Origin: Pseudomonas thermotolerans DSM 14292
Lineage (GTDB): Bacteria > Pseudomonadota > Gammaproteobacteria > Pseudomonadales > Pseudomonadaceae
Assembly (NCBI RefSeq): GCF_000364625.1
Contig: NZ_KB822617.1
Span: 1 to 64,000, forward strand
Direction: 5' to 3'
Length of the DNA stretch: 64,000 nt
The position numbers and the translations under genes are program-made. Shown piece after piece: positions 56,592-64,000 of this stretch (position 1 is the stretch's first letter; every line of letters starts with the position of its first letter). A model generated the notes under the pieces. That model was not told the origin of the DNA and did not search any database. It worked only from the letters and a program-made list of their open reading frames with translations.

Positions 56592-57377
56592 ATGAATCCG
56601 CTGCTGGCACTTTCCGATGCGCAGATCGGCGGCTGGGTCGGCAGCTTCCTCCTGCCGCTGTTCCGCATTGCCGCGCTGCTGATGAGCATGCCGATCATCG
56701 GCACCCAACTGGTGCCGACGCGCATCCGCCTGTACCTGGCCCTGGCGCTGACCGTGGTGCTGGTGCCCGGCCTGCCGGCGGCGCCGGCGGTGGAGGGCAT
56801 CAGCCTGCAGGCCTTGGTGCTGGTCGCCCAGGAGCTGTTGATCGGGGTGATGCTCGGCTTCGCCCTGCAGCTGTTCTTTCAGGCCTTCGTGGTCGCCGGG
56901 CAGATCATCGCCACCCAGATGGGCCTTGGTTTCGCCTCCACGGTGGACCCTGCCAACGGCATCTCCACGGCGGTGGTCGGCCAGTTCCTGACCATGCTGG
57001 TGACCCTGTTGTTCCTCGCCATGAACGGCCATCTGGTGGTCATCGAGGTGCTTACCGAGAGCTTCGTGACCCTGCCGATCGGCGGCGGCTTCCTGGTCGG
57101 CCACTACTGGGAGGTGGCCGGCAAGCTCGGCTGGGTGCTGGGCGCCGGCCTGCTGCTGGTGCTGCCGGCGATCACCGCGCTCCTGGTGGTCAATCTGGCG
57201 TTTGGGGTGATGACCCGCGCGGCACCGCAGCTGAACATCTTCTCCATCGGTTTCCCGCTGACCCTGGTGATCGGCTTGGTGATCTTCTGGATCGGCCTGG
57301 CGGACATCCTCGGCCAGTACCAGACCCTGGCCGGCGAAGCCCTGCAGTGGCTCGGCGAGCTGGCGAAGACGCGCTAG
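56592..57377 (+). CDS. fliR: flagellar export gate protein FliR
   Basis: Gate subunit (261 residues) with six hydrophobic segments. Conserved regions are LFRIAALLMSMPIIGTQLVPTRIRLYLALALTV and GEIIATQMGLGFAS-like (GQIIATQMGLGFASTVDPANG). The ATG at 56592 lies 2 bases after the fliQ stop; the upstream open frame is inside fliQ. It is followed by flhB. Confidence 0.96.
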   Translation: MNPLLALSDAQIGGWVGSFLLPLFRIAALLMSMPIIGTQLVPTRIRLYLALALTVVLVPGLPAAPAVEGISLQALVLVAQELLIGVMLGFALQLFFQAFVVAGQIIATQMGLGFASTVDPANGISTAVVGQFLTMLVTLLFLAMNGHLVVIEVLTESFVTLPIGGGFLVGHYWEVAGKLGWVLGAGLLLVLPAITALLVVNLAFGVMTRAAPQLNIFSIGFPLTLVIGLVIFWIGLADILGQYQTLAGEALQWLGELAKTR

Positions 57378-57390
57378 GGGAGGGGCCCGC

Positions 57391-58527
57391 ATGGCCGAGA
57401 ACGAGAACGGCGCCGACAAGAGCGAACAACCCACAGAGAAACGCCTGCGTGAATCGCGGGAGAAGGGCCAGGTCGCCCGTTCCCGGGAGCTGAACACCCT
57501 GGCCATTCTGCTCGCCGGCTGTGGCGGCCTGCTGGCCTCCGGAGGCAGCCTGGCCGAGGCGTTGCTGAAAGTGATGCTCGCCAACTTCAGCCTGTCCCGC
57601 GACGTCCTCTACAGCGAGCAGAGCATGGCGCTGTGGTTGCTGGCGTCCGGTAAGCTGGCCCTGGAGGCGCTGGCGCCACTGTTCGTGGTACTGCTGATCG
57701 CCGCCATCGCCGGGCCCATCGCACTAGGCGGCTGGCTGTTCTCGGTGGAGTCCCTGCAGCCCAAGTTCAGCCGCCTCAATCCACTGGAAGGGCTCAAGCG
57801 GATGTTCTCGGTGCGCTCGCTGGTGGAGCTGCTCAAGGCCCTGGCCAAGTTCCTGGTTGTGCTGCTGGTGGCCCTGGCGGTGCTGTCCGGCGACCGCGCC
57901 GACCTGTTGGCGATCGCCCAGCAGCCACTGGAGCTGGCGATCCTGCACAGTGCCCAGGTGGTCGGCTGGAGCGCGCTGTGGATCTCCTGCGGGATCATCC
58001 TGATTGCCGCGGTGGACGTGCCCTTCCAGCTCTGGGATCACCGCCAGAAGCTGATGATGACCAAGCAGGAGGTCAAGGACGAGTACAAGGACAGCGAGGG
58101 TAAGCCCGAGGTCAAGGGCCGCATCCGCCAGCTGCAGCGCGAGATGGCCGAACGGCGGATGATGCAGGCGGTGCCCCAGGCCGACGTGGTGATCACCAAC
58201 CCGACCCACTTCGCGGTGGCCCTCAAGTACGACGGCGACAAGGGAGGGGCGCCGGTGCTCGTGGCCAAGGGTGGCGATTTCCTGGCGCTGAAGATCCGCG
58301 AGATCGCCCAGGAGCACAAGGTCACGGTGCTGGAGTCGCCGGCCCTGGCCCGTGCGGTGTTCTACTCCACCGAGCTGGACCAGGAAATTCCCGCCGGTCT
58401 CTATCTGGCGGTCGCCCAGGTGCTCGCCTACGTCTACCAGCTGCGCCAGTTCCAGGCCGGCAAGGGCAAGCGCCCGGCGCCGCTGGCCGACCTGCCGATC
58501 CCGCCGGAACTGCGCCGCGACGCCTGA
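57391..58527 (+). CDS. flhB: flagellar export switch protein FlhB
   Basis: Export gate and substrate-specificity switch (378 residues). The N-terminal half has four membrane helices. The cytoplasmic domain contains the autocleavage site NPTH (Asn270-Pro271-Thr272-His273), which with FliK switches export from rod/hook to filament proteins. The N-terminus EQPTEKRLRESREKGQVARSREL is conserved. GGGGAGGGG precedes the ATG. It is the last gene of the fliL operon; flhA has its own promoter. Confidence 0.97.
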   Translation: MAENENGADKSEQPTEKRLRESREKGQVARSRELNTLAILLAGCGGLLASGGSLAEALLKVMLANFSLSRDVLYSEQSMALWLLASGKLALEALAPLFVVLLIAAIAGPIALGGWLFSVESLQPKFSRLNPLEGLKRMFSVRSLVELLKALAKFLVVLLVALAVLSGDRADLLAIAQQPLELAILHSAQVVGWSALWISCGIILIAAVDVPFQLWDHRQKLMMTKQEVKDEYKDSEGKPEVKGRIRQLQREMAERRMMQAVPQADVVITNPTHFAVALKYDGDKGGAPVLVAKGGDFLALKIREIAQEHKVTVLESPALARAVFYSTELDQEIPAGLYLAVAQVLAYVYQLRQFQAGKGKRPAPLADLPIPPELRRDA

Positions 58528-58570
58528 ACCGGGTAGGAAATTCGTGCGGAGCAGCGGTCCGTCGCCGGGT

Positions 58571-58586
58571 TGGAATGCTTCTTGCC
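58571..58586 (+). promoter_or_regulatory. sigma-54 promoter of flhA
   Basis: TGGAATGCTTCTTGCC has GG (58572-58573)-N10-GC (58584-58585), with a less perfect -24 element. It lies 59 bases before the flhA start. Class II control by FleQ is expected. Confidence 0.8.
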
Positions 58587-58644
58587 ACTATCCCTTCATC
58601 ACACCAATCAGCGTCAAAAGTTTGGACTTTCGTGGGGTAGGGAC

Positions 58645-60774
58645 GTGGCACTGGATCGCGCTCAGTTGATAGGCAATATGCGCAACGGCCTGGCGGGCCT
58701 GCGACAGGGCAACATCGGCGTGCCGCTGCTGCTGCTGGCGATGCTCGGCATGATGACTCTGCCGATGCCGCCGTTCCTGCTCGACGTGCTGTTCACCTTC
58801 AACATCGCGCTGTCCATCGTCGTCCTGCTGGTCTGCGTATACGCCCTGCGGCCGCTGGACTTCGCGGTGTTCCCGACCATCCTGCTGGTCGCCACCCTGC
58901 TGCGGCTGGCGCTCAACGTCGCCTCCACCCCGGTGGTGCTGCTCCACGGCCAGGACGGCCCGGGCGCGGCCGGCAAGGTGATCCAGGCGTTCGGCGACGT
59001 GGTGGTTGGCGGCAACTACGTGGTCGGCATCGTGGTGTTCGCCATCCTGATGATCATCAACTTCGTGGTGGTCACCAAGGGCGCCGGGCGTATCTCCGAG
59101 GTGTCGGCGCGTTTCACCCTGGATGCCATGCCCGGCAAGCAGATGGCCATCGACGCCGACCTCAACGCCGGGTTGATCGACCAGGCGGAGGCCAAGAAGC
59201 GCCGCGCCGAGGTGGCCCAGGAGGCCGACTTCTACGGCTCCATGGACGGTGCCAGCAAGTTCGTCCGCGGCGACGCCATCGCCGGCCTGCTGATCATGTT
59301 CGTGACCCTGCTCGGTGGCCTGGGCATCGGCGTTCTGCAGCACGGCCTGACGGTGGCCGAAGCCGGGCGCATCTACTCGCTGCTGACCATCGGCGACGGC
59401 CTGGTGGCGCAGATTCCCTCGCTGCTGCTGTCTACCTCGGCGGCGATCATGGTCACCCGGGTGTCCACCGCCGAGGACATGGGCCAGCAGGTCAACCGGC
59501 AGATGTTCACCTCGCCGAAGGCCCTGGCGGTGTCCGCTGCCATCCTCATCGCCATGGGGCTGGTGCCGGGGATGCCGCACTTCTCCTTCCTCAGCCTTGG
59601 CCTGCTGGCCGGCGCCGGCGCCTACTGGATCGTCTATCGGCAGAAGCGCGCCAAGCAGCGGGAAGCCCAGGAGGCGCAGCGCCAGCAGGAGCTGCTGCCG
59701 GCGCAGAAGCCCCAGGAGATCAAGGAGCTGGGCTGGGACGACGTCACCCCTGTGGACATGGTCGGCCTGGAGGTGGGCTACCGGCTGATCCCGCTGGTCG
59801 ACCGCAACCAGGGCGGCCAACTGCTGGCGCGCATCAAGGGCGTCCGCAAGAAGCTGTCCCAGGAGCTGGGCTTCCTGATGCCCTCGGTGCACATCCGCGA
59901 CAACCTCGACCTGCAGCCCAACGCCTACCGGCTGACCCTGATGGGCGTCAGCGTCGCCGAGGCGGAGGTCTATCCGGAACGCGAGCTGGCCATCAACCCA
60001 GGTCAGGTTTTCGGCACTCTCAACGGCCTGGCCGCCAAAGATCCGGCGTTCGGCCTGGAGGCGGTGTGGATCGATCCTGGCCAGCGTGACCAGGCGCAAT
60101 CCCTCGGTTACACCGTGGTGGATGCCAGTACCGTGGTCGCCACCCACCTCAACCAGATCCTCTACAAGCACGCCCACGAGTTGATCGGTCACGAGGAGGT
60201 CCAGCAGCTGCTGCAGCTGCTGGCCAAGACCTCGCCGAAGCTGGCCGAGGAACTGGTGCCCGGCACCGTGTCGCTGTCCACTCTGCTCAAGGTCCTGCAG
60301 TCGCTGCTCCAGGAGCAGGTGCCGGTCCGTGACATCCGTACCATCGCCGAGGCCATCTCCAACGCCGCCGGCAGGAGTCAAGATCCCGCCGCCATGGTGG
60401 CCGCGGTGCGCGTCGCATTGTCCCGCGCCATCGTGCAAAGCATCGTGGGGCTTGACTCCGAGCTGCCTGTGATCACCCTTGAGCCCAGGCTGGAACAGTT
60501 ATTGCTAAATAGTCTCCAGAAGGCCGGTCAGGGCGCCGAGGATGGCATTCTCCTCGAACCGGGCATGGCCGAGAAGCTGCAACGCTCCCTGGTGGAAGCC
60601 GCGCAGCGCCAGGAAATGCTCGGCAAGCCGGCGATCCTGCTGGTGGCGGGGCCGATCCGAGCCATGCTGTCGCGGTTCGCCCGACTGGCGGTACCGACCA
60701 TGCACGTCCTGGCGTACCAGGAAATTCCGGACAACAAGCAGGTCACCATCGTTGCCACGGTGGGCCAGAACTGA
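58645..60774 (+). CDS. flhA: flagellar export gate protein FlhA
   Basis: Nonameric ion-driven export gate (709 residues). It has eight N-terminal membrane helices, the conserved cytoplasmic loop FVVVTKGAGRISEVSARFTLDAMPGKQMAIDADLNAGLID (about 150-190) and a large C-terminal cytosolic domain that docks FliS- and FliT-client complexes. The GTG at 58645 gives the family start (VALDRAQLIGN) and 709 residues, close to the usual 690-710; the open frame from 58570 would run through the promoter. Confidence 0.96.
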   Translation: MALDRAQLIGNMRNGLAGLRQGNIGVPLLLLAMLGMMTLPMPPFLLDVLFTFNIALSIVVLLVCVYALRPLDFAVFPTILLVATLLRLALNVASTPVVLLHGQDGPGAAGKVIQAFGDVVVGGNYVVGIVVFAILMIINFVVVTKGAGRISEVSARFTLDAMPGKQMAIDADLNAGLIDQAEAKKRRAEVAQEADFYGSMDGASKFVRGDAIAGLLIMFVTLLGGLGIGVLQHGLTVAEAGRIYSLLTIGDGLVAQIPSLLLSTSAAIMVTRVSTAEDMGQQVNRQMFTSPKALAVSAAILIAMGLVPGMPHFSFLSLGLLAGAGAYWIVYRQKRAKQREAQEAQRQQELLPAQKPQEIKELGWDDVTPVDMVGLEVGYRLIPLVDRNQGGQLLARIKGVRKKLSQELGFLMPSVHIRDNLDLQPNAYRLTLMGVSVAEAEVYPERELAINPGQVFGTLNGLAAKDPAFGLEAVWIDPGQRDQAQSLGYTVVDASTVVATHLNQILYKHAHELIGHEEVQQLLQLLAKTSPKLAEELVPGTVSLSTLLKVLQSLLQEQVPVRDIRTIAEAISNAAGRSQDPAAMVAAVRVALSRAIVQSIVGLDSELPVITLEPRLEQLLLNSLQKAGQGAEDGILLEPGMAEKLQRSLVEAAQRQEMLGKPAILLVAGPIRAMLSRFARLAVPTMHVLAYQEIPDNKQVTIVATVGQN

Positions 60775-60786
60775 GGTCACTAGGCC

Positions 60787-62106
60787 ATGCAAGTCAAACG
60801 CTTTTTCGCCGCCGATATGCGCCAAGCCATGAAGCTGGTCCGCGACGAGCTGGGCGCCGATGCCGCGATCATCGGTACCCGCCGGGTGGCCGGCGGCGTC
60901 GAGCTGACCGCAGCGTTGGACTACCAGGCCCCGGCCGCGCCGGTGCAGGCCAACCCGGCGCTGGAGGCCGAACTGCGCAAGACCCAGGCGAAGATCGCCT
61001 CGGCGCGGGCCGAACTGGCCTACCGCGAAGCCAGCGAGGCACCGAAGGACCGTCAACTTTTTGCCAATGAGTCCTTGCTGGCCCCTGAGCTGCCTGCCAC
61101 CCCGGTCAAGCTGGAGCGACCGGCACCGGCCCCGGCGCCGGAGGCGCCGGCCCCATCCATCGACCCGACCGCTCTGGAGCAGATGCGCAGCGAACTGCAC
61201 GGCCTGCGCGAGCTGCTGGAGATGCAGCTCGGCAGCATGGCCTGGAGCCAGCTGCAGAGCCGCCGCCCGCAACAGGCCGGTCTGTGGCGCCGCCTGCAGC
61301 GCATGGGCCTGCCCGCCGAGCTGGCCAACGGCCTGCTGGAGCGCGTGTCCAATATCCACGAGCCGCGCCAGGCCTGGCGCATGCTGCTGGCGCACCTGGC
61401 GCAATCGATCCAGACGCCGAAGGAAGAACCCCTGGAAGAGGGCGGAGTCATAGCTCTGGTCGGCCCCGCCGGGATGGGCAAGACCACCACCCTGGCCAAA
61501 CTGGCTGCGCGTTACGTCCTCAAATATGGCGCCCAGAATGTCGCCTTGGTAACCATGGACAGCTTCCGCATCGGTGCCCAGGAGCAGCTGCGGACCCTCG
61601 GCCGCATCCTCGACGTGCCGGTGGTCCAGGTCGATCCCAGCCAGTCGCTGCTCCAGGCGCTGGCGCCCCTGGCGCGCAAGCGTGTGGTCCTGGTCGATAC
61701 CGCTGGTCTGCCGGCCAACGATCCGGCCCTGCGCCTGCAGCTGGATGCCCTGGCTAACCGGAGCATTCGGGCGAAGAATTATCTGGTCCTGGCGGCCACC
61801 AGTCAGAGCCAGGTACTCAAGGCGGCCTACCATGGTTACAAGCGTTGCGGTCTGGCCGGCTGCATCATCACCAAGGTGGACGAGGCGGTGAGCCTCGGCG
61901 AGGCCCTGGGACTGGCCATCAGCCAGCACCTGCCGGTAGCCTATCTGGCGGATGGCCCGCGGATCCCCGAGGATCTGCAGGTGCCGAGAGGGCATCAGTT
62001 GGTGAGTCGCGCGGTCAGCCTGCAGACCCCGGAGGAGCCGAGCGAGGAGGCCATGGCCGACATGCTCGCCGGTCTCTACCAGGGTGCCGTACGGCGTGTG
62101 GGATGA
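60787..62106 (+). CDS. flhF: flagellar GTPase FlhF (polar placement)
   Basis: SRP-family GTPase (439 residues) that puts the flagellum at the cell pole. The basic N-terminus MQVKRFFAADMRQAMKLVRDELGADAAIIGTRR is followed by a Pro/Ala-rich B domain (about 60-130). The NG domain has G1 GPAGMGKTT (226-234), DSFRIGAQEQL, DTAG and TKVDEAVSLGEAL. It begins 12 bases after flhA and is followed by fleN. Confidence 0.97.
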   Translation: MQVKRFFAADMRQAMKLVRDELGADAAIIGTRRVAGGVELTAALDYQAPAAPVQANPALEAELRKTQAKIASARAELAYREASEAPKDRQLFANESLLAPELPATPVKLERPAPAPAPEAPAPSIDPTALEQMRSELHGLRELLEMQLGSMAWSQLQSRRPQQAGLWRRLQRMGLPAELANGLLERVSNIHEPRQAWRMLLAHLAQSIQTPKEEPLEEGGVIALVGPAGMGKTTTLAKLAARYVLKYGAQNVALVTMDSFRIGAQEQLRTLGRILDVPVVQVDPSQSLLQALAPLARKRVVLVDTAGLPANDPALRLQLDALANRSIRAKNYLVLAATSQSQVLKAAYHGYKRCGLAGCIITKVDEAVSLGEALGLAISQHLPVAYLADGPRIPEDLQVPRGHQLVSRAVSLQTPEEPSEEAMADMLAGLYQGAVRRVG

Positions 62107-62152
62107 TGCAGGACGACAGGAAGCTGCCACATGAAAGACAAGGTTGAATGAC

Positions 62153-62983
62153 ATGGGAATGCACCCAGTACAGGTGATCGCGGTAACCGGCGGCAAGGGC
62201 GGCGTGGGCAAGACCAACGTTTCCGTCAACCTGGCCCTGGCCCTGGCCGACCTCGGTCGACGTGTGATGCTGATGGACGCCGACCTCGGCCTGGCCAACG
62301 TCGACGTGCTGCTCGGCTTGACGCCGAAACGCACCCTGGCCGACGTGATCAACGGCGAGTGCGACCTCAAGGATGTGATCATCCCCGGGCCGGGCGGCGT
62401 ACGCATCGTCCCGGCGGCCTCCGGCACCCAGGCGATGGCGCACCTGTCGCCCATGCAGCACGCCGGGCTGATCCAGGCGTTCAGCGACATCAGCGACAGC
62501 ATCGACGTGCTCATCGTCGATACCGCCGCGGGCATCAGCGATGCGGTGGTCAGCTTCGTGCGAGCCTCCCAGGAAGTGCTGGTGGTGGTCTGCGACGAGC
62601 CCACCTCGATCACCGACGCCTACGCGTTGATCAAACTGCTCAACCGCGACTACGGCATCAGCCGCTTCCGTGTGCTGGCCAACATGGCTCACAGCCCGCA
62701 GGAAGGGCGCAACCTGTTCGCCAAGCTGACCAAGGTCACCGACCGCTTCCTCGACGTGGCGCTGCAGTACGTCGGCGCCATCCCCTATGACGAGGCGGTG
62801 CGCAAGGCGGTGCAGAAGCAGCGCGCGGTGTACGACGCCTTTCCGCGTTCCAAGTGCTCCCTGGCCTTCAAGTCGATCGCCCAGAAGGTCGACGGCTGGC
62901 CGCTGCCGGCTAACCCGCGCGGTCACCTGGAGTTCTTCGTCGAGCGCCTGATCAAGCAACCTACCGCCGACTCGTCCGTATGA
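62153..62983 (+). CDS. fleN: flagellar number regulator FleN (FlhG, MinD-like ATPase)
   Basis: ParA/MinD-type ATPase (276 residues) that restrains FleQ and so limits flagella to one per pole. The deviant Walker A is GGKGGVGKT (13-21), followed by DADLGLANVDVLLG. The ATG at 62153 has AAGG 9 bases upstream; an in-frame TTG at 62144 is less likely. A 14-codon ORF (62103-62147) overlaps the flhF stop and ends 5 bases before fleN, which may couple translation. Its end overlaps fliA by 4 bases. Confidence 0.95.
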   Translation: MGMHPVQVIAVTGGKGGVGKTNVSVNLALALADLGRRVMLMDADLGLANVDVLLGLTPKRTLADVINGECDLKDVIIPGPGGVRIVPAASGTQAMAHLSPMQHAGLIQAFSDISDSIDVLIVDTAAGISDAVVSFVRASQEVLVVVCDEPTSITDAYALIKLLNRDYGISRFRVLANMAHSPQEGRNLFAKLTKVTDRFLDVALQYVGAIPYDEAVRKAVQKQRAVYDAFPRSKCSLAFKSIAQKVDGWPLPANPRGHLEFFVERLIKQPTADSSV

Positions 62984-63723
62984 CAGCAGCCACCGGTCTT
63001 CGTATGTACAGCAAGGCACAAGCGCGGGATAACCAGTACCAACTGGTCGAGCGCTACGCCCCTCTGGTCAAGCGGATCGCCTATCACCTGCTCGGCCGTC
63101 TGCCGGCCAGCGTGCAGGTGGAGGATCTGATCCAGGCGGGGATGATCGGCCTGCTGGAAGCCGCGAAGAAGTACGACTCCAGCAAGGGCGCCAGTTTCGA
63201 GACCTTCGCGGGCATCCGCATCCGCGGCGCGATGCTCGACGAGGTGCGCAAGGGCGACTGGGCACCGCGCTCGGTGCACCGCAACAGCCGTATGGTCAGC
63301 GACGCCATCCGCAAGGTGGAGGCGCGTACCGGGCGCGACGCTAAAGATCAGGAAGTTGCTGCCGAACTTAATTTGAGTCTCGAAGAGTACTACGGCATCC
63401 TTGGCGACACCTTGGGCAGCCGGCTGTTTAGCTTCGACGACCTGATGCAGGAAGGCGAGCACGGCGGTCTGGCCGAGGACGCCGAGCATTCCCATTCCCC
63501 AGCGCAGGAACTCGAGGAGCAGCGCTTCCAGGCTGCCCTGGCGGAGGCCATCGCCAATCTGCCGGAGCGCGAGAAGCTGGTCCTGTCGCTGTATTACGAC
63601 GAGGAGCTGAACCTCAAGGAAATCGGGGAGGTCCTGGGGGTCAGCGAATCGAGGGTCAGCCAGTTGCATAGCCAGTGTGCCGCTCGCCTGCGTGCGCGGT
63701 TGGGTGAATGGCGCGCGCGCTAG
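62980..63723 (+). CDS. fliA: flagellar sigma factor FliA (sigma-28)
   Basis: Sigma factor (247 residues) for class IV genes such as fliC and, here, the second fliS gene. Region 2 is VEDLIQAGMIGLLEAAKKYDSSKGASFETFAGIRIRGAMLDEVRKGDW; region 4 is LPEREKLVLSLYYDEELNLKEIGEVLGVSESRVSQLHSQC. FlgM holds it back, and HsbA can free it. The ATG overlaps the fleN stop. It is followed by cheY after 65 bases. Confidence 0.97.
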   Translation: MTAATGLRMYSKAQARDNQYQLVERYAPLVKRIAYHLLGRLPASVQVEDLIQAGMIGLLEAAKKYDSSKGASFETFAGIRIRGAMLDEVRKGDWAPRSVHRNSRMVSDAIRKVEARTGRDAKDQEVAAELNLSLEEYYGILGDTLGSRLFSFDDLMQEGEHGGLAEDAEHSHSPAQELEEQRFQAALAEAIANLPEREKLVLSLYYDEELNLKEIGEVLGVSESRVSQLHSQCAARLRARLGEWRAR

Positions 63724-63737
63724 GGGCTGTAGTTGCA
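63722..63737 (+). promoter_or_regulatory. weak candidate sigma-54 promoter of cheY
   Basis: AGGGGCTGTAGTTGCA has GG (63723-63724)-N10-GC (63735-63736) and a TTGC -12 element, but a poor -24. It lies 52 bases before the cheY TTG. No sigma-28 site is visible in this gap. Confidence 0.3.
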
Positions 63738-63788
63738 AGAATTGATGACGTCCCTCCGAGGGGCGTTTAGGACTGACCGGAGGTCGAG

Positions 63789-64000
63789 TTGGACAAGAAC
63801 ATGAAAATCCTCATCGTCGACGATTTCTCGACGATGCGACGGATCATCAAGAACCTCTTGCGCGATCTGGGCTTCACCAACACCGCCGAAGCGGACGATG
63901 GCACCAGCGCGCTGCCGATGCTGCAGAGTGGCAATTTCGATTTCCTGGTGACGGACTGGAACATGCCCGGCATGACCGGCATCGACCTGCTCCGTGCCGT
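63789..64000 (+). CDS. cheY: chemotaxis response regulator CheY (cut by window end)
   Basis: The first 70 codons of CheY, which binds FliM when phosphorylated and changes rotation. It shows the acidic pocket VDDFSTMRR and the phospho-acceptor in LVTDWNMPGMTG. It runs off the window at 64000. The start is chosen as TTG at 63789 because GGAGG (63779-63783) lies 5 bases before it, giving MDKNMKILIVDD. The ATG at 63801 gives the more usual MKILIVDD but has only a weak ribosome binding site. The rest of the chemotaxis operon should follow. Confidence 0.93.
   Translation, partial: MDKNMKILIVDDFSTMRRIIKNLLRDLGFTNTAEADDGTSALPMLQSGNFDFLVTDWNMPGMTGIDLLRA

Noticed and set aside
58588..60438. 616-residue minus-strand open frame opposite flhA
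   Set aside because: His/Gln-rich antisense shadow of flhA.
60505..62613. 702-residue minus-strand open frame opposite flhF and fleN
   Set aside because: Shadow of the strong codon bias of flhF and fleN; no recognisable domain.

Overview
The window is chromosomal DNA of a Pseudomonas (gammaproteobacterium). Evidence is high-GC codon use throughout, AGGAGG-type ribosome binding sites, and a gene order that I recognise from the P. aeruginosa quiP–pdxH–slyB neighbourhood (about PA1032–PA1053) followed by a polar-flagellum locus with FleQ/FleS/FleR, FlhF/FleN and FliA. No ribosomal RNA, tRNA, CRISPR array, insertion sequence or prophage is visible. Identities are from recognition of protein sequences; no database search was run.

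Region 1 (about 1–21.9 kb) is housekeeping and envelope DNA. In order it holds: a small proline-rich ORF; quiP (acyl-homoserine lactone acylase, minus strand); a His-rich SEC-C mini-protein with an LEA2-like lipoprotein (minus); an unknown plus-strand gene; ychJ with a methyltransferase-like gene (minus); an OmpA-family lipoprotein; a DUF1145 membrane protein; a glycine-rich secreted-protein gene broken by an apparent one-base deletion; a CopD-like membrane protein (minus); dinG helicase; a secreted clan GH-A glycosidase; a class C beta-lactamase-fold esterase; a second OmpA-type lipoprotein; pdxH; a small membrane protein (minus); a SlyB-like glycine-zipper lipoprotein; a GAPDH-family dehydrogenase (minus); a COG3650-like lipoprotein (minus); a DUF488 protein; an operon of an exported alpha/beta hydrolase plus an MlaA-family protein (minus); and a small membrane protein.

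Region 2 (about 21.9–64 kb) is one continuous plus-strand flagellar locus: flgBCDE, flgFGHIJKL, fliC, flaG, fliD, two fliS paralogues, fliT, fleQ, fleSR, fliEFGHIJ, hsbA-hsbR-hptB, fliKLMNOPQR, flhB, flhA, flhF, fleN, fliA and the beginning of cheY, cut by the window end. In P. aeruginosa PAO1 these genes are split over several loci. The promoters fit the four-tier Pseudomonas hierarchy. fleQ has a sigma-70-like promoter. Sigma-54 (-24/-12, GG-N10-GC) promoters stand before flgB, flgF, fleS, fliE, fliK, fliL and flhA, with weaker candidates before flgL, fliD and cheY. Perfectly spaced sigma-28 (TAAA-N15-GCCGATAA-type) promoters stand before fliC and before the second fliS gene. FleQ should activate the class II sigma-54 promoters, FleS/FleR the class III ones and FliA the class IV ones, with FleN and FlhF setting flagellar number and place. 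The HptB–HsbR–HsbA partner-switch module lies inside the cluster with its own possible sigma-70 promoter.

I found no wholly unknown system. The points most worth checking are the frameshifted glycine-rich gene, the FlgI reading frame with a roughly 69-residue extension before its signal sequence, the duplicated fliS with its private sigma-28 promoter, a 16-bp hairpin after fliT, and palindromes upstream of fleQ, flgB and flgF.
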